A model generated the notes under the pieces. It had not been told where the DNA came from and made no database searches. It worked only from the letters and a program-made list of their open reading frames with translations. A DNA stretch of 64,000 nucleotides from Xanthobacteraceae bacterium (GTDB lineage Bacteria > Pseudomonadota > Alphaproteobacteria > Rhizobiales > Xanthobacteraceae), in the NCBI GenBank assembly GCA_028282095.1, contig JANQIP010000070.1, positions 1 to 64,000 of the forward strand, written 5' to 3'. The position numbers and the translations under genes are program-made. This document shows positions 1 to 8,662 of the stretch, piece by piece (position 1 is the stretch's first letter; each line of letters opens with the position of its first letter).

Positions 1-741
1 TTGGCAGATCGAAAAGAACTGTAGGGTGGGCATGCGAAGCATGCCCACCAATTAGTTTTCGGCGGCCTTGGCCGCGTGGGCACGGCGCGCTCTTGGCACG
101 CCTTTGCCCACCCTACGCTGCTGTTCGGACAAGATCATGCGACAAAATGGAGAAGCGCATGATCCCGAAAAGTTGCAGACTTTTCGGACAAGATCACGCA
201 CTGGCTCACCGGCCCGCGGAGTGTTACCTCTCCCCGCTTGCGGGGAGAGGTCGACGCGCGAAGCGCGACGGGTGAGGGGCCGGCGCCGCTGTCAAGGCGC
301 CTGAGATCGGTTTCAAGCACACCAGTCGCGTTTGTCAAACCATCGTTGTTCCGAAAGCGCGGAACGCGGTAGCCCCGGGATCGCGCGATCGGTCTCTGCC
401 CCGGCCGTGTTTGCCCCTCACCCGGATTGCCGAAGCTGACGCTTCGACAATCCGACCTCTCCCCGCAAGCGGGGAGAGGTCATTCAGCGCCGCAGGCAAG
501 CTTGCGCAGCCTGCGTAAACTCGGCTGCGTGCTCGCCAGGAGGGGGTCCACAGGACGGCCTCTGTCGCGGATAAAGTAGCCCCCTCCCCAACCCTCCCCC
601 AGCCCAAGTCGGGTGTTCCCGACTTGGGCCACTCGAAAACGAAGCCGAACACGGGAACACCCGCGTTCGGCGCGGGGGAGGGAGCAAGAGCCCCAAGCCA
701 CCGCAAATCCGTTAAGCCACAAGCCGCGGCATAGTTGGTCT
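1..741. other. Gene-free stretch of dispersed palindromic repeats
   Basis: No credible gene is seen; all short open frames here run through repeats. The stretch holds an 11-bp-arm palindrome (25-49), a copy of the GATCATGC/TTTTCGG repeat (about 127-200), and two copies of the 'CTCTCCCCGC / GCGGGGAGAG' repeat with the GACGCGCGAAGCGCG segment (about 226-290 and 405-480, opposite orientations). A GC-rich inverted block (about 580-690) also contains a short palindrome around GTCGGGTGTTCCCGAC. Confidence 0.7.
25..49. repeat. Perfect palindrome GGTGGGCATGC-GAA-GCATGCCCACC
   Basis: Two perfect 11-bp arms (25-35 and 39-49) are separated by GAA. Related 'GTAGGGTGGGC' and 'GCCCACCCTACG' strings recur nearby (106-118) and around 37,730-37,945, so this is a dispersed intergenic repeat and not a gene-specific operator. 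Confidence 0.7.
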
Positions 742-769
742 CCGAACTAATCGGCCGGAAATAGTATCA
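742..769 (+). repeat. Left copy of 28-bp direct repeat flanking the Mo/Se gene block
   Basis: The 28 bases match 25155-25182 at 27 of 28 positions in the same orientation; the single difference is G versus A at the 12th base. Weaker similarity extends leftwards (AAGCCAC...). This copy overlaps the stop codon of xdhB. The pair encloses exactly the xanthine dehydrogenase, aromatic-CoA reductase and selenium genes, and no third copy was noticed in the window. Confidence 0.6.
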
Positions 770-3088
770 TCCGCGATCAACGCCGCGCATTCTGTCGATA
801 GCTGCGAGCACGCGCTCTGGCGTTGCCGGCGCGTCCAAGTCGGCGACGCGCCCCGCCGGGCCAACGGCGGCGATTGCATCGCGGATCGCCAGCCACACCG
901 CGATGGCGAGCATCAGCGGCGGTTCGCCGACTCCCTTCGAGCGAAACACTGTCTCCTCCCGGTTCGGCGCTTCGTCGAGTGTGCGGACGCGGAACACGGG
1001 CGGCGCGTCCCGGCTGCCGGGAATCTTGTAGGTCGAGGGACCGTGCGTGCGCAGGTGTCCGCTGTCGTCCCACCATAATTCCTCGCTGGTCAGCCAGCCC
1101 ATGCCCTGCACGAATCCGCCTTCGATCTGGCCAAGGTCGATCGCCGGGTTGAGCGAGCGCCCGCAATCCTGGACCAACTCGGCACGCAGCACCCGACTTT
1201 CGCCGGTCAGCGTGTCGATGGCGACTTCGACGGCGGCCGCACCATAGGTGAAATAGTAAAATGGGCGCCCGCTCGCCGTCGCATGGTCCCAGTGAATTTT
1301 GGGCGTGCGGTAGAAACCAGCAGCGGACAGCGAGACCCGGCGATCCCAGGCAAGCGCCGTCAGCTCGGCAAAGCTGATGCTGCGGTTGCCGGCATAGACG
1401 CGGTTGGCATTGAAGACGATCTCCTTAGCCGGCACATCGAAATGAGCGGCTGCCAGCTCGATCAGTCGTGATTTGATCTGCTCGGCGGCCGCGAGGGCCG
1501 CCATGCCGTTGAGGTCGGAGCCCGCAGACGCCGCGGTCGGCGAGGTGTTGGGCACCTTTGCGGTACTGGTCGCCGACAGGCGGATGCAGTCGATATCGAT
1601 CTGAAACACCTCGGCGACGACCTGCGCCACCTTGATGAACAGGCCCTGCCCCATCTCGGTGCCGCCATGGTTCAGCAGCACGCTGCCGTCGGTATAGACA
1701 TTGATCAAAGCTCCCGCCTGGTTGAGCGCCGGCCGGTTGAACGAGATGCCGAATTTGACCGGCATCGTCGCCAGCCCCTTTTTCAGCACCGGGCTCCGCG
1801 CATTGAAAGCATCAATGTCGGCGCGCCACGCTTTCAGATCGACGGCGCGATCGAGTTCATCGACCACTTTGGTGATGATGTTGTCCTCGACCACCATTCG
1901 GTATGGCGTGACATTGTTGTGGTCGCGGCCATAGAAATTGCGTGCGCGCACGGACTCGACCGGCAGCTTCAGCGTCCGCGCGATCGCATCGATCACCGCT
2001 TCGATGGCGAGCATGCCCTGCGGCCCGCCATAGCCGCGGAAGGCTGTGTTGGAGACGGTATTGGTACGGCAGGCAAGGCCGGTGAGCCGCACATTCGGCA
2101 GCCAATAGCAGTTGTCGGCGTGACAGAGCGCGCGGGTTACGACCGCCGGCGTATGGTCAGCAACATTGCCGCCGTTAGCGGCGAGCGTCATGTCGAGCGC
2201 GAGAATGCGTCCCTCCGCGTCGAACCCGACATCGTAGCGAATGATAAAGGGGTGACGCTTGCCGGTCGCGCGCATGTCATCGTCACGCGGCAGTCGCAGT
2301 TTCACCGGCCGGCGCGTTTTCCACGCGAGCACTGCGGCAATGCCGGCGATCAGCGTCGCCTGGCTTTCCTTGCCGCCGAAGGCACCGCCCATGCGGCGCA
2401 CCTCGACGATCACGGCGGCCATCGGCAGCCCAAGCAGGTGCGCGACGCCGCGTTGCACCTCGTTTGGGTGTTGCGTTGACGACAGCACATGCATGTCGCC
2501 GTTTTCGCCTAGTGTTGCGAGCGCGATCTGCCCTTCGAGATAGAAGTGATCCTGGCCGCCGCAGCGGACTTCGCCACCGAGCCGATGAGCGGCCTGGGAA
2601 AAGCCGCTGGCAAGCTCCCCCCGCGCTATCGTCTGCGGCGGTACGAGATAGTCTTCCCGCTGCATGGCCTGTTCGATCGTCAGCACTGCCGGCAGCAGCT
2701 CGTAAGTGATGTCGACGAGCTTCGCAGCCGCGCGGGCCTGATCGAGCGTATCGGCCGCAATGGCGACGACTGGCTGGCCGTCACAAGTGACAAGATCAGC
2801 AGGCAGCAGCGGCTCGTCGCTGCGGATCGGCGCGATGTCGTTTCGACCGGGAATGTCTCCGGCGGCAATCGCAGCAACGACCCCCGGCGCAGCGAGCGCG
2901 CGGCACACGTCAATCGCGGCGATACGTGCATGCGCATGCGGGCTCAGCACCAGCGCCGCGTCCAGCGTGCCGGGTACGGTCGGATGCTCGTCGACGAAGT
3001 GCGCAGCTCCGGTCACATGCGTGTGCGCGCTATCATGCGCGACCGGCGTGTGCACGCCTCCCCTAATCCGGGTGAGCGGCGCCGTCAT
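767..3088 (-). CDS. xdhB: Xanthine dehydrogenase molybdopterin-binding subunit XdhB
   Basis: Large subunit (773 aa) of the bacterial XdhAB-type enzyme that hydroxylates hypoxanthine and xanthine to urate at a molybdenum-MPT site in the cytoplasm. Both purine-recognition residues of the family are present: Glu at about 241 in GGAFGGKES and Arg at about 319 in VTRALCH (Glu802 and Arg880 of bovine XDH). The catalytic-base motif GVGEPPL is near the C-terminus. The ATG at 3088 is chosen over an ORF extension of 18 residues because it overlaps the xdhA stop as ATGA and starts a normal family N-terminus. It is the last gene of the importer-xdhAB operon. No xdhC follows; the only xdhC in view is at 21.6-22.4 kb. 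Confidence 0.93.
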   Translation of the reverse strand: MTAPLTRIRGGVHTPVAHDSAHTHVTGAAHFVDEHPTVPGTLDAALVLSPHAHARIAAIDVCRALAAPGVVAAIAAGDIPGRNDIAPIRSDEPLLPADLVTCDGQPVVAIAADTLDQARAAAKLVDITYELLPAVLTIEQAMQREDYLVPPQTIARGELASGFSQAAHRLGGEVRCGGQDHFYLEGQIALATLGENGDMHVLSSTQHPNEVQRGVAHLLGLPMAAVIVEVRRMGGAFGGKESQATLIAGIAAVLAWKTRRPVKLRLPRDDDMRATGKRHPFIIRYDVGFDAEGRILALDMTLAANGGNVADHTPAVVTRALCHADNCYWLPNVRLTGLACRTNTVSNTAFRGYGGPQGMLAIEAVIDAIARTLKLPVESVRARNFYGRDHNNVTPYRMVVEDNIITKVVDELDRAVDLKAWRADIDAFNARSPVLKKGLATMPVKFGISFNRPALNQAGALINVYTDGSVLLNHGGTEMGQGLFIKVAQVVAEVFQIDIDCIRLSATSTAKVPNTSPTAASAGSDLNGMAALAAAEQIKSRLIELAAAHFDVPAKEIVFNANRVYAGNRSISFAELTALAWDRRVSLSAAGFYRTPKIHWDHATASGRPFYYFTYGAAAVEVAIDTLTGESRVLRAELVQDCGRSLNPAIDLGQIEGGFVQGMGWLTSEELWWDDSGHLRTHGPSTYKIPGSRDAPPVFRVRTLDEAPNREETVFRSKGVGEPPLMLAIAVWLAIRDAIAAVGPAGRVADLDAPATPERVLAAIDRMRGVDRG

Positions 3089-4533
3089 AGTGCCTCCAAC
3101 CGCAGTGGCACGCCGGCGGCGCCGCCGTCGCGTATCTCCCACAGGAATCGGCGGATGAGGCCGGCGGCGGCGCGCAAACGATAGTCGGCGCCGCCGCGGT
3201 GATCTGAAAGTGGACGGAAATCCTGCGCGAGCAGCGCATCGAGATCGGCAAGCTCATCAGTGCGCCAATCGCGGCCGCGCATCGCACATTCGGTCGCATG
3301 TGCGCGCAGCACTGTCGGACCCATACCGCCGAGCACGATGGTGATCGTTCGTACACGGTCGCCATCGCAATCCAGTCGCAACGCGGCGACCACGGTCGAA
3401 ATATCCTGATCGAAGCGTTTTGCCAGCTTGTAGGTGGCGAAGTGTGTCGGCGCCACCGAAATGGGAACGCTGATGCGCTCGATGATTTCGTCGTCGCCCA
3501 GCGCGGTGGCGCGGTAGCCGGTGATGAAGTCGGAGACGGCAAGTGTGCGCGCACGCGCCGGCGAGCGTAGCTGCACCGTGGCGTCGAGCGCGACCAGACA
3601 TGGCAGAGTGTCGCCGATCGGAGAGGCGGTCGCGAGATTACCGGCAAGCGTGCCGAGATTGCGAATCTGGCGGGAGCCGATGCGACGCACCAGCGCGGCG
3701 AATGCAGGGATGTGCTGATCAAGGAGCGGCAACAGATCCGTGTAGGTCACCGCTGCGCCAACCTCGATCGCGCCATCGCGCACAACGACGCTGTGCAGTT
3801 CCTCGACCGCCGCAGTGGAAATCACGATCGGCCAGCATTCACGGTCTTTGCTCACGCGCAGCCCGAGATCGGTACCGCCGGCGAGCAGCACCGCATCAGG
3901 ATGCGCCGCCCGTAGCGCCAGCAGCGCATCGAGCGTGCGGGGCGCGAAAAACCGCTGTGCCCCAGTCTCATATACTGGCTTGCATGCTGAGGCCGTGCCT
4001 CCCTCCGCGGAGTCGGACGGCAATGCCGGCAGCATCGTCGCGGTTGCGGCATCAGCGGATGCCGCCGCCCGGCACGCATCGACGATCGCGCGATAGCCGG
4101 TGCAGCGGCACAGGTTGCCGGCGAGCGCCTCGTGAATGTCGGCCACCTCGATCGACGCGCCGTCCTGCTGCAAGGCGACCATCGACATCACGAAGCCCGG
4201 TGTGCAGAAGCCGCATTGCGTCGCGTGGGCATCGATCAGCGCCTGCTGCACCGGATGCAGCGCGCTTTGCTGTGCCACCCCTTCGACGGTGAGCACGGCG
4301 CAGCCGTCGAGCTGCGGCACCAGCATCAAGCAGGAATTCACCGCGCGCCAACGGCCGCCGTCGCGCGAACTGCTGATCAGAATTGTGCAAGCGCCGCAAT
4401 CGCCTTCGGCGCAGCCTTCCTTGGTACCCGTCAGGCGCGCACTTCCGCGCAGCCAGTCCAGCACCGTCGTGGTCGGCGCCGCCGAATCGACGACGCGCAG
4501 CAAGCCATTGAGTGAGACGCGCACCGCCGGCAT
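3085..4533 (-). CDS. xdhA: Xanthine dehydrogenase small subunit XdhA (2x[2Fe-2S], FAD)
   Basis: A 482-aa electron-transfer subunit. The N-terminal plant-type [2Fe-2S] domain has Cys41, 46, 49 (GCAEGDCGAC) and Cys68. The second cluster domain has Cys107, 110 (QCGFC) and Cys142, 144 (NLCRC). These are followed by the FAD domain with LAGGTDLG and the GTLAGNLATASPIGD loop. The FAD domain lacks the Cys-rich insertion seen in the HcrB-like protein at 19.3-20.4 kb, so this is an ordinary xanthine dehydrogenase partner. It starts 9 bp after the ABC permease gene and ends in a 4-bp overlap with xdhB, which suggests one transcript and translational coupling. Confidence 0.93.
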   Translation of the reverse strand: MPAVRVSLNGLLRVVDSAAPTTTVLDWLRGSARLTGTKEGCAEGDCGACTILISSSRDGGRWRAVNSCLMLVPQLDGCAVLTVEGVAQQSALHPVQQALIDAHATQCGFCTPGFVMSMVALQQDGASIEVADIHEALAGNLCRCTGYRAIVDACRAAASADAATATMLPALPSDSAEGGTASACKPVYETGAQRFFAPRTLDALLALRAAHPDAVLLAGGTDLGLRVSKDRECWPIVISTAAVEELHSVVVRDGAIEVGAAVTYTDLLPLLDQHIPAFAALVRRIGSRQIRNLGTLAGNLATASPIGDTLPCLVALDATVQLRSPARARTLAVSDFITGYRATALGDDEIIERISVPISVAPTHFATYKLAKRFDQDISTVVAALRLDCDGDRVRTITIVLGGMGPTVLRAHATECAMRGRDWRTDELADLDALLAQDFRPLSDHRGGADYRLRAAAGLIRRFLWEIRDGGAAGVPLRLEAL

Positions 4534-4542
4534 GACCTCGGC

Positions 4543-5316
4543 TCACGCCGCGGCGCTCATCGAGGAGCGGAAGGCCCAGCGCGTGAAATGCGATTCGACG
4601 GCAGCAAAGACCGCGTACATGGCGATGCCCTCCACCGCGAGCAGCAGCAGGCCAGCAAATACCAGCGGCATCTGGAAGTTTGATCCCGCCTGCACCATCA
4701 CGAAGCCGAGCCCGGCATTCGAGGCGATCGTTTCTGACACCACCGTGCCGACAAAGGCAAGCGTGATCGCAACCTTCAGCGAGCCGAACAGGTAAGGCTG
4801 GGTGCGCGGAATGCCGACCTTCAACATGATGTCGAGCTTGCGCGCGCCAAGTGCGCGCAGCACATCTTCCAGCTCCGGCTCCATGGTGGCAAGGCCGGTG
4901 GCGACATTCACCACGATGGGGAAGAACGAGATCAGGAACGCGGTGAGAATGGCCGGGATCTCGCCGATGCCGAACCACACGACGAGGATCGGCACGATGG
5001 CAACCTTCGGAATCGAGTTGAAACCGATCATCACGGGATAGATGCCGCGATAAATCGTGCGCGACCAGCCGACCATCAACCCAAGAACGATGCCGAACAC
5101 CACCGCGAGGGTGAAGCCAGCCATCGTCGTCCACAGCGTCACGAAGGAATGACGCATCAACGGCCAGCGATATTGGTACATCGCCGCAAACGCTTCCGAC
5201 GGCGCCGGCAGCACGAACGGGTCGATCTTGAAGATGCGGCAGGCCGCCTCCCAGATGACGAAGAGCGCGATGGTGAACAGCCACGGGGCGAGCCGCTCGA
5301 GCGTGCTGTTTGTCAT
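4543..5316 (-). CDS. ABC transporter permease (SsuC/TauC/ThiX-like)
   Basis: A 257-aa inner-membrane permease with about six hydrophobic segments and the EAA loop region (ALGARKLDIMLKVGIP) of BPD_transp_1 permeases in the nitrate/sulfonate/taurine/HMP group. Its start overlaps the stop of the ATPase gene by 4 bp, and the downstream neighbour is xdhA. Placement between an NMT1-type binding protein and xanthine dehydrogenase suggests uptake of a purine or another heterocycle, but the substrate is inference. Confidence 0.85.
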   Translation of the reverse strand: MTNSTLERLAPWLFTIALFVIWEAACRIFKIDPFVLPAPSEAFAAMYQYRWPLMRHSFVTLWTTMAGFTLAVVFGIVLGLMVGWSRTIYRGIYPVMIGFNSIPKVAIVPILVVWFGIGEIPAILTAFLISFFPIVVNVATGLATMEPELEDVLRALGARKLDIMLKVGIPRTQPYLFGSLKVAITLAFVGTVVSETIASNAGLGFVMVQAGSNFQMPLVFAGLLLLAVEGIAMYAVFAAVESHFTRWAFRSSMSAAA

Positions 5317-6098
5317 GCCTTGCGCACCTCCGCGATCTTGATACGCAGCTCGTGCACGATGTTCTGGAACGCCGGCTCAAAGCAGATGTCGAGTTCACGC
5401 GGGCGTGGCAGATCGATCACGCGGGTCAAGACGATGCGGCCAGGGCGCGCGCTCATCATGTGGATCTTGTCTGCGAGAAACACCGCTTCGCGCAGATCAT
5501 GGGTGACGAGGATGACGGTGAAACGGTTCTCCTGCCATAGATCGCGCAACACGCACCACAGCTCCTCGCGCGTGAAGGCGTCGAGCGCGGCGAACGGCTC
5601 ATCGAGCATCAAGAGCGCCGGCTGATGGATGAGTGCGCGGCACAGGGACACGCGCTGCTGCATGCCGCCCGATAGCTCCCAGGGATAACGGTCGGCGAAG
5701 CCATGCAGCCCGACCGTATTCAACAGCGTTTCGGCCCGCTCGCGATATTTCGCCTTCTCGGAGCGGAAGCGTCGGCGATGCGGCTCGACAATCTCAAGCG
5801 GCAGCAGCACGTTCTCGACCACCGTGCGCCACGGCAGCAGGTTAGGGTTCTGAAAGGCCATGCCGGCGATCTTCACCGGGCCGACGACCGGATCGCCGAA
5901 CACCGAGATATGCCCGGCATCGGGCGGAACGAGCCCGGTGACCAGCTTCATCAGCGAAGACTTACCGCAGCCGGAGGGGCCGACCACCGCGGCAAAATCA
6001 CCCTGCGGCACGGCGAGCGTCGTGTCCTGCAGCGCGAGAACGCCGCCTGACGCCCCCTTGTAGGTCAGGGTGACGCGATTGATATCGACGAGACTCAT
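5313..6098 (-). CDS. ABC transporter ATP-binding protein (SsuB/TauB-like)
   Basis: A 261-aa ATPase with Walker A GPSGCGKSS, signature LSGGMQQRVSLCRAL, Walker B LLMLDEPFAALD and the switch His in LVTHDLREAV. It belongs to the nitrate/sulfonate/pyrimidine-precursor ABC family. The ATG at 6098 (MSLVDINRV) is preferred to the 13-residue upstream extension because it begins the conserved first beta strand. It is coupled to the permease by an ATGA overlap. A 117-bp gap separates it from the binding-protein gene upstream. Confidence 0.88.
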   Translation of the reverse strand: MSLVDINRVTLTYKGASGGVLALQDTTLAVPQGDFAAVVGPSGCGKSSLMKLVTGLVPPDAGHISVFGDPVVGPVKIAGMAFQNPNLLPWRTVVENVLLPLEIVEPHRRRFRSEKAKYRERAETLLNTVGLHGFADRYPWELSGGMQQRVSLCRALIHQPALLMLDEPFAALDAFTREELWCVLRDLWQENRFTVILVTHDLREAVFLADKIHMMSARPGRIVLTRVIDLPRPRELDICFEPAFQNIVHELRIKIAEVRKA

Positions 6099-6215
6099 AG
6101 CCGCGAACTTGTTCCCGCGCGAGCGCGCGGGAAACACCGGAGAAAGCTCAGGAGAGCCGACGGAAATGGGATGGCTTTGTCCCGTCCACCCCGGACGTCC
6201 GGAGCTTGCGGCAAC

Positions 6216-7232
6216 TCAGAGCTTTCGCTCGGATGCCGGCGGCAGATAATCGCTTGTGAAGATATCTTCCGCCTTCGGCTTGTTCGTGAAGTCGTAGGTG
6301 AAGCCGATCTGGTCGATCGACTTGGCAAGCCGCGCCATGTCGACGCCGCCAAAGCCGTTCGCCTTCACGTAAGGCGTCACGAAGTTGTCGCGGATCGCCA
6401 TTTTGAGACGTGCGAGCTCGATCTTCTCGTCGCCAATATCGTTGCGCTTCATCACCGATTTGATCGCGCTGTCGGGATCCTTGATGGTGGCGAGCACACC
6501 CTTGATGGTCGCGCGCACGAACCCCTCGACCACCTTGGGATTTTTCTTGGCGAAGTCCGGATTGACCATGATGGCGTTGCCGTAGAGCGCGAGCCCGTGA
6601 TCAGCCATCAGCATCGTCTTGATGTCCTCAGGCTTCAGACCCTTCTGCAGCAGGTTGAAATGCATGGAGAACGAGTAGCCGGTAATGGCATCGACCTTGC
6701 CGTCCGCCAGCATCGGCTCGCGCACCGGGAAGCCGATATTCTCGATCTTCACCTTGCTGGCATCGACGTTGTTCTCCTTGACGAAGGCCTTCCATTGGGC
6801 GAAGGCGCCGTCGGCCGCCGGGGCGCCGAGCACCTTGCCCTCAAGATCCTTCGGCTTGTCGATACCGGTCTTGGCGACCGATCCGATCGCGAAAGGCGGC
6901 CTGTCGTAGACCATCAGGACGGCGATGACCGCTTTGTCAGGGTTCTGATCGCGGAATTTGACCAGGGAATTGATGTCGAAAAAGCCGAGCGGATAGGTGC
7001 CGGCCGCAACCCGGCCAATGCCGGCGACCGAGCCGGGGCCGGAGTCGATCGTTACATCAAGCCCTTCGGCTTTGTAGTAGCCCTTGTCGATCGCAACAAA
7101 ATACGGCGCCGACGGGCCCTCGAATTTCCAGTCGAGGGCGAACTTCACCGCAGTTTCGGCGCGGGCAGGCATCGCGGCAAATGCCGTCACAACCGCCGCG
7201 ACCAACAGGCTGAAAACACTCTTCAATTGCAT
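6216..7232 (-). CDS. NMT1/THI5-like ABC substrate-binding protein
   Basis: A 338-aa periplasmic protein. The signal peptide (about residues 1-25, hydrophobic core then PARAETAVKF) precedes an NMT1-type fold: KFALDWKFEGPSAPYFVAI, YYKAEGLDV and an FFDINS segment. The ATG at 7232 follows a GGGAG Shine-Dalgarno; longer readings add a non-signal leader. It is the first gene of the operon running to xdhB. Family members bind pyrimidine precursors, sulfonates, riboflavin or aromatic compounds. Linkage to XdhAB makes a purine-like ligand plausible but unproven. Confidence 0.85.
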   Translation of the reverse strand: MQLKSVFSLLVAAVVTAFAAMPARAETAVKFALDWKFEGPSAPYFVAIDKGYYKAEGLDVTIDSGPGSVAGIGRVAAGTYPLGFFDINSLVKFRDQNPDKAVIAVLMVYDRPPFAIGSVAKTGIDKPKDLEGKVLGAPAADGAFAQWKAFVKENNVDASKVKIENIGFPVREPMLADGKVDAITGYSFSMHFNLLQKGLKPEDIKTMLMADHGLALYGNAIMVNPDFAKKNPKVVEGFVRATIKGVLATIKDPDSAIKSVMKRNDIGDEKIELARLKMAIRDNFVTPYVKANGFGGVDMARLAKSIDQIGFTYDFTNKPKAEDIFTSDYLPPASERKL

Positions 7233-7286
7233 CTTCGCGCTCCCTTCGCACCAACCTATGTGTTGCTTGAGCCGTGGCAGCAATTC

Positions 7287-7589
7287 CTATGCCAGCATGA
7301 TCAGCGGAAAAGCCGTTTGGCGATCGCCCCCTTCGCAGGACTTGCCTGAAGAGTAGGCGATTTCGCTGCGGCTGCCTATCCTGCGGGCGCTCGGCGCACT
7401 CAAGAGCCACAAGGCTTTTCGCCATCCCGATGCCCGTGCAAGCCTGTGTTGCTCGACGACGTTCATGCATTCTCGGAGAGCATAGTTGCGGCAGAGTGTG
7501 ACCTGATCATCGATCGAACGCTCATCCTGAAAATCGGTTGAGAATCTTGCGTAGACCGCAGCCCTTTTTCTTCGTTGGCTCGCCCACAT
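7287..7589 (-). pseudogene. Remnant of a large serine recombinase (N-terminus only)
   Basis: The leftward frame gives KRAAVYARFSTDFQDERS followed by IDDQVTLCRNYA, which fits the resolvase N-terminal domain: the YxRxST segment carries the catalytic serine, then SIxDQxxxCRxxA. Similarity stops after about 45 residues and the rest reads into unrelated low-complexity frame, with no catalytic Arg region and no zinc-ribbon or recombinase domain. It is therefore a truncated, inactive piece. It lies between the xdh and liv operons, next to stacked repeats. Confidence 0.6.
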
Positions 7590-7615
7590 TCCCGATCCCG
7601 TTCATGATCTTCCCT

Positions 7616-7880
7616 CGCGGCTCGGCGGGCCGATGCCCGTGCAAGCCTTAAGTGATGCGGCACCAACGCTTGAGCCCGTCTCATCGTGTTGGTGCCGCAT
7701 CACAAAGCATCGGATTAACTATAGCGCGATCCATTCAGATTGAATCGATCGCACTCTATTTCTCTTTGTTTTGCCGCATGATCTTGTCCGAAAAGTCTGC
7801 CAACTTTTCGGGATCATGCTCTAGTGTTCCTTACCTGACGGTCCGGTGTCGGACCGTCAGAGAAGGAAACACTAGGATCG
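7616..7880. repeat. Stacked dispersed repeats downstream of livF
   Basis: Three repeat families lie head to tail. The first is a palindrome with arms GTGATGCGGCACCAAC / GTTGGTGCCGCATCAC (7652-7703). The second is the roughly 100-bp 'AGCGCGATCC...GATCGCACTCT + GCATGATCTTGTCCGAAAAG...CTTTTCGGGATCATGC' element (about 7722-7822). The third is a long palindrome with inner arms CTGACGGTCCGG / CCGGACCGTCAG-like and outer AGTGTTCCTT / AAGGAAACACT (7823-7874). None resembles an IS end with a transposase. Confidence 0.75.
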
Positions 7881-7918
7881 CCTTCTCGGGACTCGACGGC
7901 AAGGAGAATTTATCGAGT

Positions 7919-8662
7919 TCATGAAAGCCGCTCCGAGGCAGGATGCCGACCCAATGCTTGCAACCCAAGCAGGGACTCGATGATGTGAGGCTGCTCCCGC
8001 AGCTCGCACGTCTCGCCTGACCAGGCGATGCGTCCGCGCTCGAGAATGAGCGCGGAATCGGCGAAGGCGAGCGCGCGTTCGATCTGCTGCTCGACGAGCA
8101 CGACCGTCATGCTCTTCTCGGCTGTGAGCTGTTCGAGCGCCGCCATCAGTTCGTCGCAGATGATTGGCGCAAGGCCCTCCAGCGGCTCATCCAAGAGAAG
8201 AACCGAGGGGCGTCCGAGAATGGAGCGTGCTGTTGTCAGCATTTGCTGCTCGCCGCCCGACAAGAAGGCGGCCGTGCCCAGCCGGCGCTCCTCAAGCCGC
8301 GGAAAGAGCCGGTATGCTTCGCCGACGGCATTGCCCGGCCGGCCTTTGAGGCCGACGACAAGGTTCTCGTCGACCGACAGGGACGGAAAAATGTCCCTGG
8401 TCTGGGGAACGTAGCCCATCCCGCGGCGCGCCCGCGCAGAGGTCTTCAAATCCGACACGACGACATCGTCGAGAAGAATGCGGCCTGCGTGGCGTTGCGT
8501 GAGGCCCATCAAGGTGGCGAGCAGCGTGGTCTTGCCGACGCCATTGCGGCCCAGCACGGCGAGCTTGCCACCCGGCGGCACGACAAATGAGACATCCTCG
8601 ATCACGCGCGTCGCGCCGTATCCGGCCGTCAGCCCGATCGCCTCAAACCGACCGGCTCCCAT
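7919..8662 (-). CDS. Branched-chain-amino-acid-type ABC ATPase (LivF family)
   Basis: A 247-aa ATPase with Walker A GRNGVGKTTL, signature FLSGGEQQML, Walker B VLLLDEPLEGLAP and a VVLVEQQ switch region, as in LivF. It overlaps the LivG-like gene by 20 bp and is the last gene of the leftward transporter block. Given the ligase and aromatic-CoA reductase upstream in the same series, the transporter probably imports an aromatic acid (compare the HbaEFGH-type system of Rhodopseudomonas). The substrate assignment is inference. Confidence 0.88.
   Translation of the reverse strand: MGAGRFEAIGLTAGYGATRVIEDVSFVVPPGGKLAVLGRNGVGKTTLLATLMGLTQRHAGRILLDDVVVSDLKTSARARRGMGYVPQTRDIFPSLSVDENLVVGLKGRPGNAVGEAYRLFPRLEERRLGTAAFLSGGEQQMLTTARSILGRPSVLLLDEPLEGLAPIICDELMAALEQLTAEKSMTVVLVEQQIERALAFADSALILERGRIAWSGETCELREQPHIIESLLGLQALGRHPASERLS

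Noticed and set aside
1667..2479. Long open frame on the + strand (270 aa) opposite xdhB
   Set aside because: It is antisense to a clearly conserved gene with intact active-site residues; the translation is Arg/His/Asp-rich without any family motif, as expected for a high-GC shadow frame.
7823..7874. Transcription terminator specific to livF
   Set aside because: The palindrome occurs at several other intergenic sites (20.76, 42.3, 57.6, 62.6 kb) and has no T run, so it is treated as a dispersed repeat.
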